This document shows positions 12,282 to 22,712 of a stretch of DNA of 64,000 nt, one piece after another. How positions within the stretch are numbered: the stretch's first letter is position 1; each line of letters begins with the position of its first letter. Source of the stretch: Phoma sp. XZ068. Its lineage: Eukaryota; Ascomycota; Dothideomycetes; Pleosporales; Didymellaceae. Made by a program: the position numbers and the translations under genes. Location of the stretch: the NCBI GenBank assembly GCA_004835665.1, contig RBKR01000013.1:124001-188000 (forward strand), given 5' to 3'. The notes under the pieces are model-generated. The model ran no database searches, was not told the DNA's origin, and saw only the letters and a program-made list of their open reading frames with translations.

Positions 12282-12800
12282 CTACTCGTCCCTCCTCGCC
12301 AACCTATCCCCACGCATGACCTCGGGGTCCTCGTCATCAGAGTCCCAGAGCAGGCTACCCCTCTCCGGGCGGTAGTGCTGCTCTTCGTCAACGTGGCCGG
12401 CGGCGTGGAGAGCCTCCTCGAGCTCGCGGCGAAGCTGTTCACCGTACTCCCTGCCTCGCCTTGCAGCGACTTCTGGCTCTTGAGCCTCGATGGCGGTGGC
12501 GATGCGGCGGTCTCGCTCGGCCATCCACGCCTTCCAGTCTCGGTCGGCTTGTTCTCGTTGGGCGGCGACGATGCGGCGGTGTCGTGCGGCGTTGAGGTGG
12601 GCATGGCGTTGGCGCTCCAGCTCTTGTTGTTGGCGCTGTTGCTGCCTCTGCTGGGCGCGAGCGAGGAAGCGCTCTACGGCAGGGAGGAACGTCCGCCGAG
12701 CAACGGCGCGGAAGAGGAAGGCCAGGAGGAGACTCCAGCAGATGAGCACCAGGATGATGCCCACTGGCGAGCTGGTGGCGTTGTCGTAGGGTGAGGCCAT
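12282..12800 (-). CDS. Small single-pass membrane protein with coiled coil
   Basis: Single exon of 172 aa. I start at the internal ATG at 12800 (MASPYDNATSS) because the next residues run straight into a membrane segment; an in-frame ATG 22 codons upstream is possible. Residues about 13-32 are a transmembrane helix (VGIILVLICWSLLLAFLF). A long Gln/Arg/Glu/Ala-rich coiled coil follows (about 45-145), then an acidic tail with WDSDDEDPE. No known family recognised. The short N-terminus bears an Asn-Ala-Thr sequon and would face the lumen or outside, with the coil in the cytosol. The GC-rich, repetitive coding strand makes the opposite strand look open as well, and those frames are shadows. Confidence 0.6.
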   Translation of the reverse strand: MASPYDNATSSPVGIILVLICWSLLLAFLFRAVARRTFLPAVERFLARAQQRQQQRQQQELERQRHAHLNAARHRRIVAAQREQADRDWKAWMAERDRRIATAIEAQEPEVAARRGREYGEQLRRELEEALHAAGHVDEEQHYRPERGSLLWDSDDEDPEVMRGDRLARRDE

Positions 12801-13278
12801 CTTGTAGTCTCCAAGAACGGTCTCAAGGAGAAAGGGAGGAAGGGAGGTAGACTTGAGCGGCTTCAAGGTGAGCTTGAAGGCGGCGAGACTGTGATGAGAA
12901 GCTGCTTAGATGGAGACACTTGAATGTGGAATAGAGAAGGCTATCACGAGAGAAGGCTTGAAGAAGAGAAGTTTGCAAGAGGACAAGGTTTTATTGCTAT
13001 CACCGCCACCCGCCGCATTCACCTTCAGTTGACTACCCAGGCTTTCTGCTGGTGAATGTCAGATGGGAAAATAAGCTGCATTGGAAAGCATACCTTCGTA
13101 CGAGCTTCAAGCTCGCACACTGTTGTGTGGGCGTCCCAGAATCTCCCACTGTTGTTGTTGCTGTTGCGCAGGCCTGGGAGTGCGTTAGCAGAGAAAGGTT
13201 GGAGTGAGGAAATGCGTCTCACCCTGCCCAGCCCTCCTCTCTAGGGAGGCCCAGGGCCGCGCCGTGTGAAAAACAGTT

Positions 13279-13321
13279 GCCGCCCGGCCGCAGTGTGAGC
13301 ATGAGCTACGAGCCGGGCGGC
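13279..13321. repeat. GC-rich inverted repeat, hairpin 1
   Basis: The 10-bp arms gccgcccggc (13279-13288) and gccgggcggc (13312-13321) are perfect inverted repeats around a 23-nt loop. The arm sequence is the same as in the second hairpin about 145 bp downstream. Confidence 0.7.
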
Positions 13322-13424
13322 GATGCTAAAAGCATCTCGTGCCAGATCTTGACTGCAGTCAGCGTGATAGCGAGCGTCAGGATGAGAGAAACTTACTGGC
13401 TTTACCAATTCGCTATTGAATCTG

Positions 13425-13474
13425 CACGCCGCCCGGCGGTCATGATGACAGCTTTTGAAGGGCCGGGCGGCGTG
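13425..13474. repeat. GC-rich inverted repeat, hairpin 2
   Basis: The 13-bp arms cacgccgcccggc (13425-13437) and gccgggcggcgtg (13462-13474) are perfect inverted repeats with a 24-nt loop. The 10-bp core equals the arms of the hairpin at 13279-13321, with nearly the same loop size but a different loop sequence. This could be a binding site for a palindrome-recognising factor, a small mobile element end, or a structured RNA segment. Confidence 0.7.
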
Positions 13475-14190
13475 GAGGAGCGAAGGAAGGATTTCTCGTC
13501 GAGGATTCGCTGATCAAAGGCTGGGCGAGCCCGGAGGCGTACAAAAAGACAGAACAACTTTTGATATTCTTGAATGAGGTGTTGATGAGAAGAGGGAATA
13601 TGAGAGGGAGAAAGTGGGCTTATGTACCTGCAGCGAACCACGCTACGGTGGCCGGCGTCTTGCTCGCCGAAGCACCAATGGTGCAGGGATTGGCATGGAT
13701 AGGCAGGAGCATTAAGCAGGAGCACGGCAACCGGTGTGATTCGCGCTTGCTGACGTTTACTGACGTACTCTAGGAACGAGCTTGAACAATGCATTGCGAA
13801 GGCAACTACAGTTCTCAGCTGCATATGTTGAACCACATACATTTGCTGAAAGGGCTAATTTCAGGTCACTTAGGGCTTCAAAAGGGTCTTTAACGAAGTT
13901 CTTTAGATTTCTGGAGTGGCTGTTCTACGTATCAAAGTTGAGCTGCAGAATATCGCGTCTAGTCTAAATGTATTCAAGCCCGTCCATGTTAGCTGCTGCC
14001 TTCAAAGCGCCAGTACATTCCTCAGATACCCTATACAGCACGAAATCCTCCCACCTCTCCCTTCCTCCTGCTCTCAACGGCGGGTGTGATCTTCACGAGG
14101 CATTACAGGCAGCCAGTCAGTCTGTTGACATTGTACTGCTGCACGAGTTCAACCAGTAGCGACTCCAGTGGCTGTTGGAAATATGTGGTT

Positions 14191-14794
14191 CTAAGATTGA
14201 CTTGCTCCCGGTGGAGGCTTTGTAGTCTGGGTGTGGTGAAGCGCAGGTGCAGGTACAGGTACAGGTGACGCACACACAGGTGACTTGGGCACATGGCCTT
14301 CTCCTGTTTGCTCCGACAGAGGAGGCATCCCCGAAGTATGATGCACCTGATCGGAAGCTCTCGGGCGACATCCATATTCCCCGTACTCCTTGTCGTAACA
14401 GAACGTCAACAAGCCTCAGGTCAGCCAGGGTCCCAAAGCCATTGCGGGCAAGGTGGCGGCTTGTGAGGAAGTATTCCGGACTCCTCATGTAATTGTTTAC
14501 GTGAGGACGGCGAGCCCGTGCGGGAGGGAGCTGAGCTGGACGTGGAGCGGGAGGGAGCCGAGCTGGACGTGGAGCGTGAGGAGACGCGCTGCGGGGTGTG
14601 GAGAGATTCGACCCCTCGACGAGTATAAGTTCGCGAGATGTGGAGACATGCTGACCATGGTCTTGTGGAGAGTTGTGCGTTTCGACGTGAGCCATTTGGT
14701 CGACGGGGGCCGCATTCGGTGGGGGAGCGGACGACGAGCCTACAACTTCTGCGGGCTTTGTCTTCGGCGTTGTGGCAGAGGAATCAGTCGACAT
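14191..14794 (-). CDS. Hypothetical proline-rich protein
   Basis: Tentative two-exon model, 14794-14387 and 14346-14191, 187 aa. The proposed 40-bp intron (GTACGG donor, GATCAG acceptor) is short, but it moves the frame into a Pro/Val-rich tail (SPVPVPVPAPA). Unspliced, the same hexamer repeat would encode an unlikely Cys/Thr run, and the frame would end at 14117. Exon 1 begins MSTDSSATTPK, is Ser/Thr/Pro-rich, and holds two 9-residue repeats (APRPARLPP, APRPAQLPP). No family recognised. Probably disordered; location unknown. Confidence 0.45.
14244..14267. repeat. CAGGTR hexamer microsatellite (4 units)
   Basis: Four consecutive hexamers (caggtg, caggta, caggta, caggtg) lie inside the second exon of the proline-rich gene. 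Read on the minus strand they give alternating Val-Pro/Ala-Pro codons. Hexamers keep the frame when their number changes, so length variation among strains would be tolerated. Confidence 0.8.
14522..14575. repeat. 27-bp tandem repeat, two copies
   Basis: Two adjacent 27-bp units (14522-14548 and 14549-14575) differ at a single position (t/c). They encode the APRPA(R/Q)LPP nonapeptides of the proline-rich protein on the minus strand. Confidence 0.85.
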
Positions 14795-14911
14795 GATGAG
14801 GGTATAGAAGGTAACGATTGAGAAAAGTTTGCTTGTAAGCTTGCGTTTAGGCAAGAGAAGAAAGTGTGAGTGTGGCGGTTTCGGAAAGCGGATTGGGGGA
14901 GATTTATACAA

Positions 14912-15696
14912 GTGAGAGTCGATCCATTCGCCCCCGCAAGCTCAGACACGTGCAACATGCACCTTCACTTGCACCCCTGCGCCTCACACCAATTTTGGTG
15001 GATTGAGAGCTTCAGGAGTTATCTGCGCGGTATCGTAGAACATATTTAAAGTTCTTGTTATAATGATGAGAAGTCATTCAATCCAGTAGCTTCATCCAAA
15101 GATCGCAGTACAGTATCCCTGCGCGCGTTGTACGTTGAGATAGCATAGCAGACACTTAAAATACAATTTGCACAAATTGTGTCTCCATCTTGTTATTCTC
15201 CGCCTTGATTGAGCACTGGACTTGAGAGTTGAAGCGCCCTCGACAGTTTGCTGCCATATGACATATCGCGTCAAGGTTTTATGGTCAAGGAAAATGATGA
15301 TTGTTTGCAGGAGCAGATTGTACTTAGCAAGCATTCGATCATCATCGAGGCAAAGCGCGCTCTGGAAATCTCGCAATGGATCAGAGAGCGCTTGATTGCT
15401 CTGGCTGACCACGTCCTTGAAATTCGAAGACGAACAAAGCAGACTTAGAACAAGCACTTTCATCATCGTTTTTTACATGCTCGCGAAGTCACACTGCATG
15501 CCAAATATTGCGGCTGTGTCACTCTGAAGATGGCACCAAGTTGAGAGAAAGGAAACAATTGATTCATGCCTACTCCGGGAGGTACTTGTGTACCAAATCA
15601 TCCAGCTACCGACCCTATTGGCCTACTGGGGAGATCTTCAGCTCAAGAAAGATCCTACAATGTACAAAGAAAGAAAGCCTTCATCCCTTCGACACC
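14912..15696. other. Intergenic, no supported gene
   Basis: Contains a 124-codon minus-strand frame (15092-15466) that starts with a weakly hydrophobic segment but shows no family signature. The rest is ordinary spacer between the proline-rich gene promoter and the 3' end of the SF3b10 gene. Confidence 0.4.
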
Positions 15697-16080
15697 TCAC
15701 TTCTTGCCCTCACCCCACTGGGCCATCTCCCTCGCTCTCCTCTCCTTCGCCGCCACATGCTTCAGCCTGAGCGCCTCCTTTGCCGCTCTCTTCCTCTCCA
15801 CCTTCTCCACCAGCTCCAAACTCCCAACACCTTCCTCCACCGGCGGCGGACCCACAGGGCGGACAACGCGCTCCAAAGGGCTGCATGTGGGTCTGTTCTT
15901 GGGTCTGGCCGAGTCCAATAGTTGCGTACTGCAGCAGAAATGGGTGGCCGATGAACGAGTTCATCGTATCGCGGTGCATGTTCGACGTTAACTCGAACTT
16001 GCGGTCTCGGCGCTGCCCGTACCCACGTAGCGGGCTTGCAGCGCAGCAGAGTTGGTGTGGTCGCGCAGCTTGTCGGCCAT
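15697..16080 (-). pseudogene. SF3b10/SF3B5-like splicing factor, frame broken twice
   Basis: Read from 16080, the minus strand starts MADKLRDHTNSAALQARYVGTG, the N-terminus of the small U2 snRNP SF3b subunit (SF3B5/SF3b10, Ysf3 in yeast). After GSAET (about 16003) the frame needs one extra base to continue as KFELTSNMHRDTMNSFIGHP. Near 15875-15880 one base is in excess before LERVVRPVGPPPVEEG. The two shifts cancel. Aligned across both, residues match the family one for one, and no intron-sized gap is available. In the unshifted frame a TAA follows within a few codons. A basic, coil-like tail of about 45 residues extends beyond the usual 86-aa length. SF3b10 belongs to the branch-site recognition complex and is essential in yeast. 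So this is either an assembly error in a real gene or a decayed extra copy. Confidence 0.8.
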
Positions 16081-16878
16081 CGTGACTTGTAGGTGGTTTC
16101 TGGCGCCAAAAGGTAGCACTGAAGCTGTTGTGATCGTCGGAAGCTCTCCAGGGAGACGTCTCAAAGTCAAAAGCGTCGCGCAACTCGACTGTGTGGACGC
16201 CAAGTACGGTTTTGTGAGAAGTCTTACTTACGTAAAGACTCTTGGAGTCTTCTGCGAAAGTTGCTGGGCTTGGTTTAGCCTTTGCAAAATGGTGGTATAT
16301 AAGTGGTGTGGGATTGTGGGCTTGGGAGCATGGCACCGGGGGAGCTTATAAGCAGCGAACCAGGCCCGTGCGCATCGTGAAATCGTCCTGTGACGCTCAC
16401 CTGTTGTTTCCACATGCAGTGTGATTGAAGGTAGAATAGTTTGCTCCGAATGCGGTCATCGTTGATCGTGCAGTATCGAGAACGATAGTGATGAGCCAGA
16501 AGTGCGCAGACAGAACATGAGAGCTATTCGATAACACTGTCTCTAGCAAATTCAATCTACCCTAAGATACAAGGCAAGGGATTGTAGCACGAGCGACTAT
16601 CGGGGTATCAAAGGAGCAAAATAGCTCGTGGAATGATGCTACGATTATCGTGAGTTGGTGCCGGTTCAGGATCAGAATTGCTTTCGACTACATAACACGT
16701 GTTTTATCACAATGATATTTGCTAGACTAAAAGAAAGCGCTTTGTGAGTGTTGTTCAGTGCGTTTGAAATTGAAATGCGACTGTCAAAAATTTTTTATTC
16801 AGGAACCGAACATCCAACCATATTTTCAGACTCCTTCCAAAAACGTGTGCAGTCTACATATGCAGCTTTCTAGGCCCT
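16081..16878. other. Intergenic spacer
   Basis: About 800 bp between the divergent start of the SF3b10-like gene and the end of the CFEM gene. A long minus-strand frame entering from 16336 is only the upstream extension of the shifted SF3b10 frame. Nothing else recognised. Confidence 0.4.
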
Positions 16879-18187
16879 CTATAACTTACTCTGATCCCGC
16901 CTCAACAAGGGCGAGGACGCACTCCTGAAACTCGCTTGCTCTACAGCATACGCTTTCAAAGAATCTGCGTTTGATTTCTGGCGAATCCGTGACGCGAGAG
17001 GAGGTAGAAGCGGGATTTGCGAGCGCGGCGAGGTCAGCGCCAGCGGAGAAGAAATGGAGCGTGAGGTGATTGGAGTTCGCGGAGTACTCGGAATCCTTGG
17101 CAGCGGAGGCGAGAGTGAACTGATCGGACCTAAGGGAGAAGCAACTGACCGTTGGCTGAAGCTGCTGGCTACTATTCGAGCGCTAGCAGGTCGTTGCGGG
17201 GTCCAAGTACCTGTCTCACTAGATGGAGAGGGGTGAGTGCGAGGTGCCATCGTATCAATACTCAGATCCTGCTGACGCTGTCGTCGGTTAGTAATCCGGT
17301 CTGGGATGGGGTTGTGGCTTCTGCGCGTACGAAACCTCCCCCTGAAGCTGTTGCGATCAATGGCCTGTAGAGGAATGATCCTGCCCCTCCCTGTTCCCCC
17401 AAACTCCTCTATAAAACGCTCCTCAAGGAGTCGTTCTTGGAGCGCGTATCGTTCTTCATCGGTCAACGGGCGGTCCCTCCTACGACTGCGGCATCGGGTA
17501 TACCATGCGTAGAGGAGAGCGATGACTGCCACAAGGACAAAGACAGCGACAGGTATCAAGGTGCCTTCCACAATAGGCTTCCAGTTCTTGTGGCCCCTGG
17601 CTAGGATTAGCTCAGCGTTCTTTGTGAAGTCTTTTGTTAACGAAGGCCATTCGAAATCGGTCATAGGAAGGCATTGTGCAGAAGACAGTAAACACGTACC
17701 AAGTTTCAGGAACCTTGTGATCGTTTTCAGGTTCTTCAATTGTAGGCGTAGACGTCTCCATTGGTACTACCTCAGGTGTGGAGGTAGTCAAGGCAGCAAG
17801 GTGTGAGGAAGCCGACGCTGGTGTGGTAGTCGGAGAAGTCGTGGAAGACAGCGTCGTATAAAGGCTCGCTACGCCACAAAGAGCGCCTTACGCGCCTACA
17901 ATGACCCTCTCTTCTTCTTTGTCGCAGAGAATATGTCCACATACAATTCCGGAGTCGTGTAGGATGCGCAGATAGGCCGACCTGCAGAAACAATCTAGGT
18001 ATGTGGCATTGTTTGAGACGGGGACGCGAGGCGGGGTACATTCGAAGTTGGGTTTTAGAATACTCCTGCAATCTTGAGCGCATCTGGGAAGCTTTTTAAA
18101 GTCGAGGAGAAGCACATCCGACTGGAAGTATGGGCTCGCGGCGTGCAAGACGGCCGCAAAAATGGCGACAACGATGAAGAGATGCAT
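16879..18187 (-). pseudogene. CFEM-domain single-pass membrane protein with in-frame stop
   Basis: I join two exons, 18187-17700 and 17596-16879, by a 103-bp intron (GTACGT donor, CTAATCC near the acceptor). The protein starts with a signal peptide (MHLFIVVAIFAAVLHAAS). The CFEM pattern follows: PRCAQDC, then FEC, then DCFC, then VCGHILC, which are cysteines 1-7. An in-frame TAA stands at 17890-17888. The same frame resumes with GALCG, which supplies the eighth CFEM cysteine, then a Ser/Thr-rich stalk. After the intron come a transmembrane helix (LIPVAVFVLVAVIALLYAWY) and a basic, Ser/Pro-rich cytosolic tail. CFEM proteins act at the cell surface in haem/iron capture or host interaction. An alternative 129-bp intron (17899-17771, weak GAG acceptor) would skip the stop but also remove cysteine 8. 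As read, only a 99-aa secreted CFEM fragment would be made. Confidence 0.65.
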
Positions 18188-19286
18188 TGTGTCAACGAGT
18201 CTGAAGTGTTTAAAGTATGATCTCATAGTTGATACGACTGCGGTGGAGAGAGAAAAAATTGCTTGGTGAATATATATGGTCGAGGAGCAAGCTGTCACAA
18301 CTGTTTTACCAGATATCGCGCTAGGCTGAAAGGAATGGTCCCACACCAGGCAGTGGCCCCGATTTCACTTAGACAGGCTTTTGGTCGGCCTATTAAATCA
18401 ATCACAGTTTGATTGATTGCCCTGAATTAGCTGCTTTGTTTGCATTCTGCTTCATCCGGTGACTCAAGCCCTGTGCGCGGAGCAGGTGACTACAATCTGG
18501 TGTGTCTGAGGATCATGATGCTGTGAAATGGTGCGCCACTCATGCACTTGGACGTTAGTCTTGCAATGGAAAATTACCATAGCTTTGGAGATTTCACTGG
18601 AAAACTGGTTGTCGTTGCACAAGTCATTCACCAAAGCGCAGGTGCTTTGCCTCATGCTGCTTCGCACATTCAGATGGCAGCCAACGGCTCGGCTCTTGAG
18701 CACAAGCCGCTTTGGAGAAGCTCCCAGGTAAGCTCTTTCTGCAAATCAATATATCGGATTTCTAAAGTAAATAGTACGAAACAGAGCAGAGCTGCAGCAA
18801 GCACGCGAGCGTACTGACTTAAACCTTGACAACTTGAAGGGCAGCCACATCTGTTTCCGTCAATCCCCTGTGAGGATGACGCTGTGGATATAACAGACCT
18901 TCGACTGCGCCTCACAATTCATGGAGGTATGATTAGGTAGACAAGATTGTGGAGCAGTATTTCTCAATGGTCAGGAGTATGCAAAGAACTTTTCTGAGCT
19001 CCACAGCAAGATTCAAACCGATACTCGTGGCAAGATATGGTGGCTCGAGACAGTAACACTAGGCACCATGCCGAAAGTGTCTTCAGGCATCCGTGGCTCT
19101 TTTACAATTCGGTCGTCAGATCCTACTTAATAATCCATTACTTGTCTCGTGCACACTTGTCCTCAAGGGCACTCTGTGGTTGCGTGTGCAGAAGAAACAC
19201 CTTATATTATATTGGCCTTTTTACGAGTACATAACGAGGGTGGTTTTGCCTTTTCCTATATACAATGCGCCTGAACCGTAAAAGAA
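18188..19286. other. Intergenic, no supported gene
   Basis: About 1.1 kb between the CFEM gene start and the end of the small secreted protein gene. Short frames (18542-18817 plus, 18464-18703 minus) lack any signature. Positions just above 18187 look like the CFEM gene promoter (tatatat at about 18273). Confidence 0.4.
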
Positions 19287-19942
19287 TCAAGCACATACAA
19301 TCTGCAGAGCACCATATGCTTGAACAGGAGGAGTAGCACAGCCAACGGCACTGCCAACAACAACTCCGTTGAAGGGGAAGCCATGGTACTGATTACTTAA
19401 AGTGACACCGCAGCCTTGCTCCTTGAACATCTGGATGTAGCATCCCGCAGTACCGGTCTTGGGTGCAACGGTCATACTTGATGTAACTGCGCTGCCGAGA
19501 GGCTAGAGTTGTTGGCTTGGTCTCTAGGAAGGGCTGGGATGGAGGTCACTCACAATGTTGACTGTAACGCACTGGTTTTCGGTGACCGAGACGACCGTTG
19601 GTGGGCCTGCTGAGCCATCTGTGGGAGGAGCCTTTCGTAATGTATTAGTACTCTGGATTGCTGTGGTAGGGTGCATGGGCAACAAACAGTATTGGCATCA
19701 GTGCATGTGTACTTCCCAGAAGAGTAGATCGTGACTTGTGCAGACGCTGGACCTCCTGTAGGCCTGTTGCCATTGGCAGGTGCGGGTGTAACACCACCAC
19801 CACCGCCGCCACCGCCGCCTTTAGCGGGTGCTGCAATAGCAGTGCCGAAGAGTGCGGCAGTTGCGGAGAGAACCTTGGGGTCGAGTCAGTAGAATCCTAG
19901 TAGTGAGAAAAGTCTTTGGGGATGTACCGTCAAGAGCTGCAT
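19287..19942 (-). CDS. Small secreted Gly-rich, cysteine-containing protein
   Basis: Four exons on the minus strand: 19942-19928, 19873-19688, 19631-19554 and 19502-19287, all phase 0, 164 aa. The first exon is only five codons (MQLLT). It joins VLSATAALFGTAIAAP to complete a signal peptide, a split common in fungal secreted proteins. A run of nine Gly follows (about 24-32), then a Thr/Pro linker. The C-terminal domain has cysteines in KYTCTD, NQCVTV, AGCYIQ, QGCGVTL, VGCATPP and a final VCA. Intron 2 uses a weak GTTTGT donor. I do not recognise a family. Size, secretion signal and paired cysteines fit an apoplastic or effector-type protein, which is inference. A TATA box (tatata) lies about 100 bp upstream at 20050. 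Confidence 0.75.
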
Positions 19943-22712
19943 TGTCAAGATGTGGAGAAGAAGGTGATATTATATTAGAACTGGTCAACAAGTGGATGCG
20001 GTTGAATGTCGATGAAGATGCTCTTCTGCAGGGCGTTTTCAGTCATCCTTATATACACGTATCGACTACTCCATGACGCCTATATGGAATTGTAATGGGG
20101 CCTAGATCTGCGAGATGGTCAACTCCAACGTAGACATAGACAAGCTACTTCAGCTACTCAACGCCTGCAACGCCTCAGTGTCGTCCAGAATCCCATGTAC
20201 ATTGCATTGGTTGTGGATCTGGACTCCACAACTTGGACGCTCCAAGCCGGAAGCTAGTGCTTTTTTTGGATGTCGTAAAGCTTCGTGTGCTTGACAGTAC
20301 AATCATGCGGTACCGAACGTGGGGAAGATGGGGAAAAATCAGCCTACAAGCCACGAGGAGCGGACATGCTTCGCATGCGGAAGCGCGATGCTGAAGACTA
20401 TCAGATGTAGATCTAGGGCCTGTGCGGCGCAGAATCCCGACTCTGATTTGCTCGCTCGTTTCCATAGCGTGCGGCTGAGAAGGATTCGCTTATGTAGCTT
20501 AGTCCTAAGTCCAGATTCGGAAGCGAAGTGTAGGGCTGGCAGCTGTCTGGAACGTCACCACTGCCGGCGCTAGTCGTCTTTGGTAATTCGGCGGCGTGCG
20601 ACCCATGGTTACTTCCTTTTCGAGACCAGACAAAAGAATGCCACTTCCTATGGGTATCTACAATTCCTCCTCATGAAGCCTGTACTTATCTGCTCGGGCC
20701 ACCTGGGACCCACAGCCGTTGCTCATCGCTCGGTACTTAAGTATCACGAAGCTGTTTCGATGCGTCGAAAGGATGTTGCGAGTGTGCGAAATGCCGAACA
20801 CAATAGACAAGCGACTTTTGGTTCGCTCCGTCAGCCACGTTGTCGGAGCGGCTGTCAGGAACGACTAAAATATCTCAGACTGCAGGTGGCCTTCTTGGAC
20901 CATCATGTGCCTCGACTTTTGCCAAGACCCAAACCCCGCAAGCCATCAGCTTTGCCAAGGCGAGGACGTAGCGAAGCTCCCGCTAGAACGCCATAACCAA
21001 GTATGTCGAATTGCTTAATCGCCTCCGTCAGGCTTGGTAGCACATAAGCAATTCCAGGCTGTTGGTGGCACTCTTTCGACTTGTTCAACGTTTGTCATTC
21101 CAGTGTTCCAGCTGAAGAACCCGATGTCACAGGCGTTGACATGGTCGACATTGTCTACATCAGTACAACCTCTACTTGCCTCCCCTGTCCATCATCTACG
21201 CTCGTCGGGTTTCTGTGACAGTTCACACTAATGCCTTGCTTAAACTGTCGGAATCTATTCACAGCACCCCCGCCTTGCATTGTCAGCGAAATCTAGTCTA
21301 AGATGTTCCCGTCCTTATCTTCAGCTCAGCCTTCCGCGGCATGAAGGAACGAGGATGGCGAAAATCTAGATGCCAACTTACGAAAACGGCCAATCTGAGG
21401 CATAGAAAACAACGCTAGTTCCAAAATGATTGATGGTGTAGATACCATGCAATACACCATACCCAAGGAAGGTATTCAGCGCTACACTACAAGCTCATTG
21501 ACAAGTAAATGATGAAAAAGGAGATTAAGGCAATACGACGTTGAGCTTGTTCGAGTACATAAATTGCAATACTGCACTGCGCCACCTGTTCTTTGAACCC
21601 TCACCGCACGTAAGATATTTGCTACTCTTCACAGTGTCAAACTGGAGTAAGATTCTGCCAGAACAACAAAGGCGCTATCGGCTGTGCCGACATCAGATGC
21701 ACTCCGCGCAGGTTACCCGCGGAGCTTGTAAGGCGGCACACGGCTCGCGTAGAACAAGTTCTATAGTTCTCGAGGCGAGCACTACCGCTTGGTGGTAGTC
21801 TAAAGGCTAGCGCTGGAAGCGTGCCGAATAATAGCAGCGGTACACTCGTAGTAGAAGATATAGAGATACAATGCCAGCTGAAAACACATTGCAAAGCTTC
21901 GGCATGGACATGCAAGTTTTTTATGAGGAGAAGGTCGTGCAGAAGTCCTGTTCGATTGTAGCTCAATAGTCACAGATAGTGGAAAGTTTTCGGACTTTTT
22001 CATACCCTAAGTCGAGGTACATGTACAATGGCGCTCAAGATTGAAGTAATTAGTGAGATAATTTCTTGGCGCCGGGCCCATGGCCGCGCCGTAACGCGGC
22101 TCGATGTCGTGAAGAACAGTGCCGATAGTGAAATGCTTAGCCGGCGCTCGCCTAGTTGAGAAGCACCAGTAACAGAGAGCCACGGTTTCAGGGTGAAGGG
22201 ATATGCCTCAAGTCGGGCATCACGAGAGTCTGCTGCTTGTGCATATGGTGGTGGCAAGACGCATTGAGGGTCACCGAAGCGAAACTACAGATACAATCTA
22301 TTGAATCTAATGTGGCACTGCTTGCACTATCTTTTCGCAGCGTCCAAAGTACCGGGATTCCCTTTCAGGTAGCTGTGCATGAGGTCTTGCTCTACAAGGT
22401 TTAGCCTCAAGGCTGAAGTCTTGAGTAAGCTGTGGAACACGTATGATTGTGGCGGAGAGGAATACATTCGACGGAGGAGAGCAAAAACGCTACAGCAGAG
22501 AGTGGCGAGCGTCAGTGAGCATAGTACAGGCACATATGCTTTGAGTGTCAACCCAAGCCATGAGAGTCCCGTGTGAGGTGGAGGCAAGCATCGCGTCAAG
22601 GTTGAGTACATCAAGGTTGATTGCACATAATGCTAAAGGCAAAGATACGTCTTAAGTTATCGGTGACTATGTACAATGAAGTTCGGAAGGTGGTGTTAAA
22701 GGACCACGATCC
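19943..22712. other. 2.8-kb intergenic region
   Basis: No gene supported. The longest frame (20580-20996 plus, 138 codons) is Arg-rich and ends in a Pro/Arg run without a domain. A minus-strand frame at 22327-22626 contains a hydrophobic stretch (KAYVPVLCSLTLATLCC) but no start or partner exon I can justify. Confidence 0.4.

Larger units (their letters stand above)
12867..14190. other. Intergenic with GC-rich hairpins
   Basis: No gene supported. A minus-strand frame at 13402-13842 is open for 146 codons but ends abruptly and has no recognised domain. The notable content is two GC-rich inverted repeats (listed separately). The part next to 12800 is probably the promoter and leader of the small membrane protein gene. 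Confidence 0.4.

Noticed and set aside
15092..15466. 124-codon minus frame with hydrophobic start
   Set aside because: Weak signal-like segment only; no cysteine pattern, family or splice support.
20580..20996. 138-codon plus frame
   Set aside because: Arg/Pro-rich without domain; likely chance.
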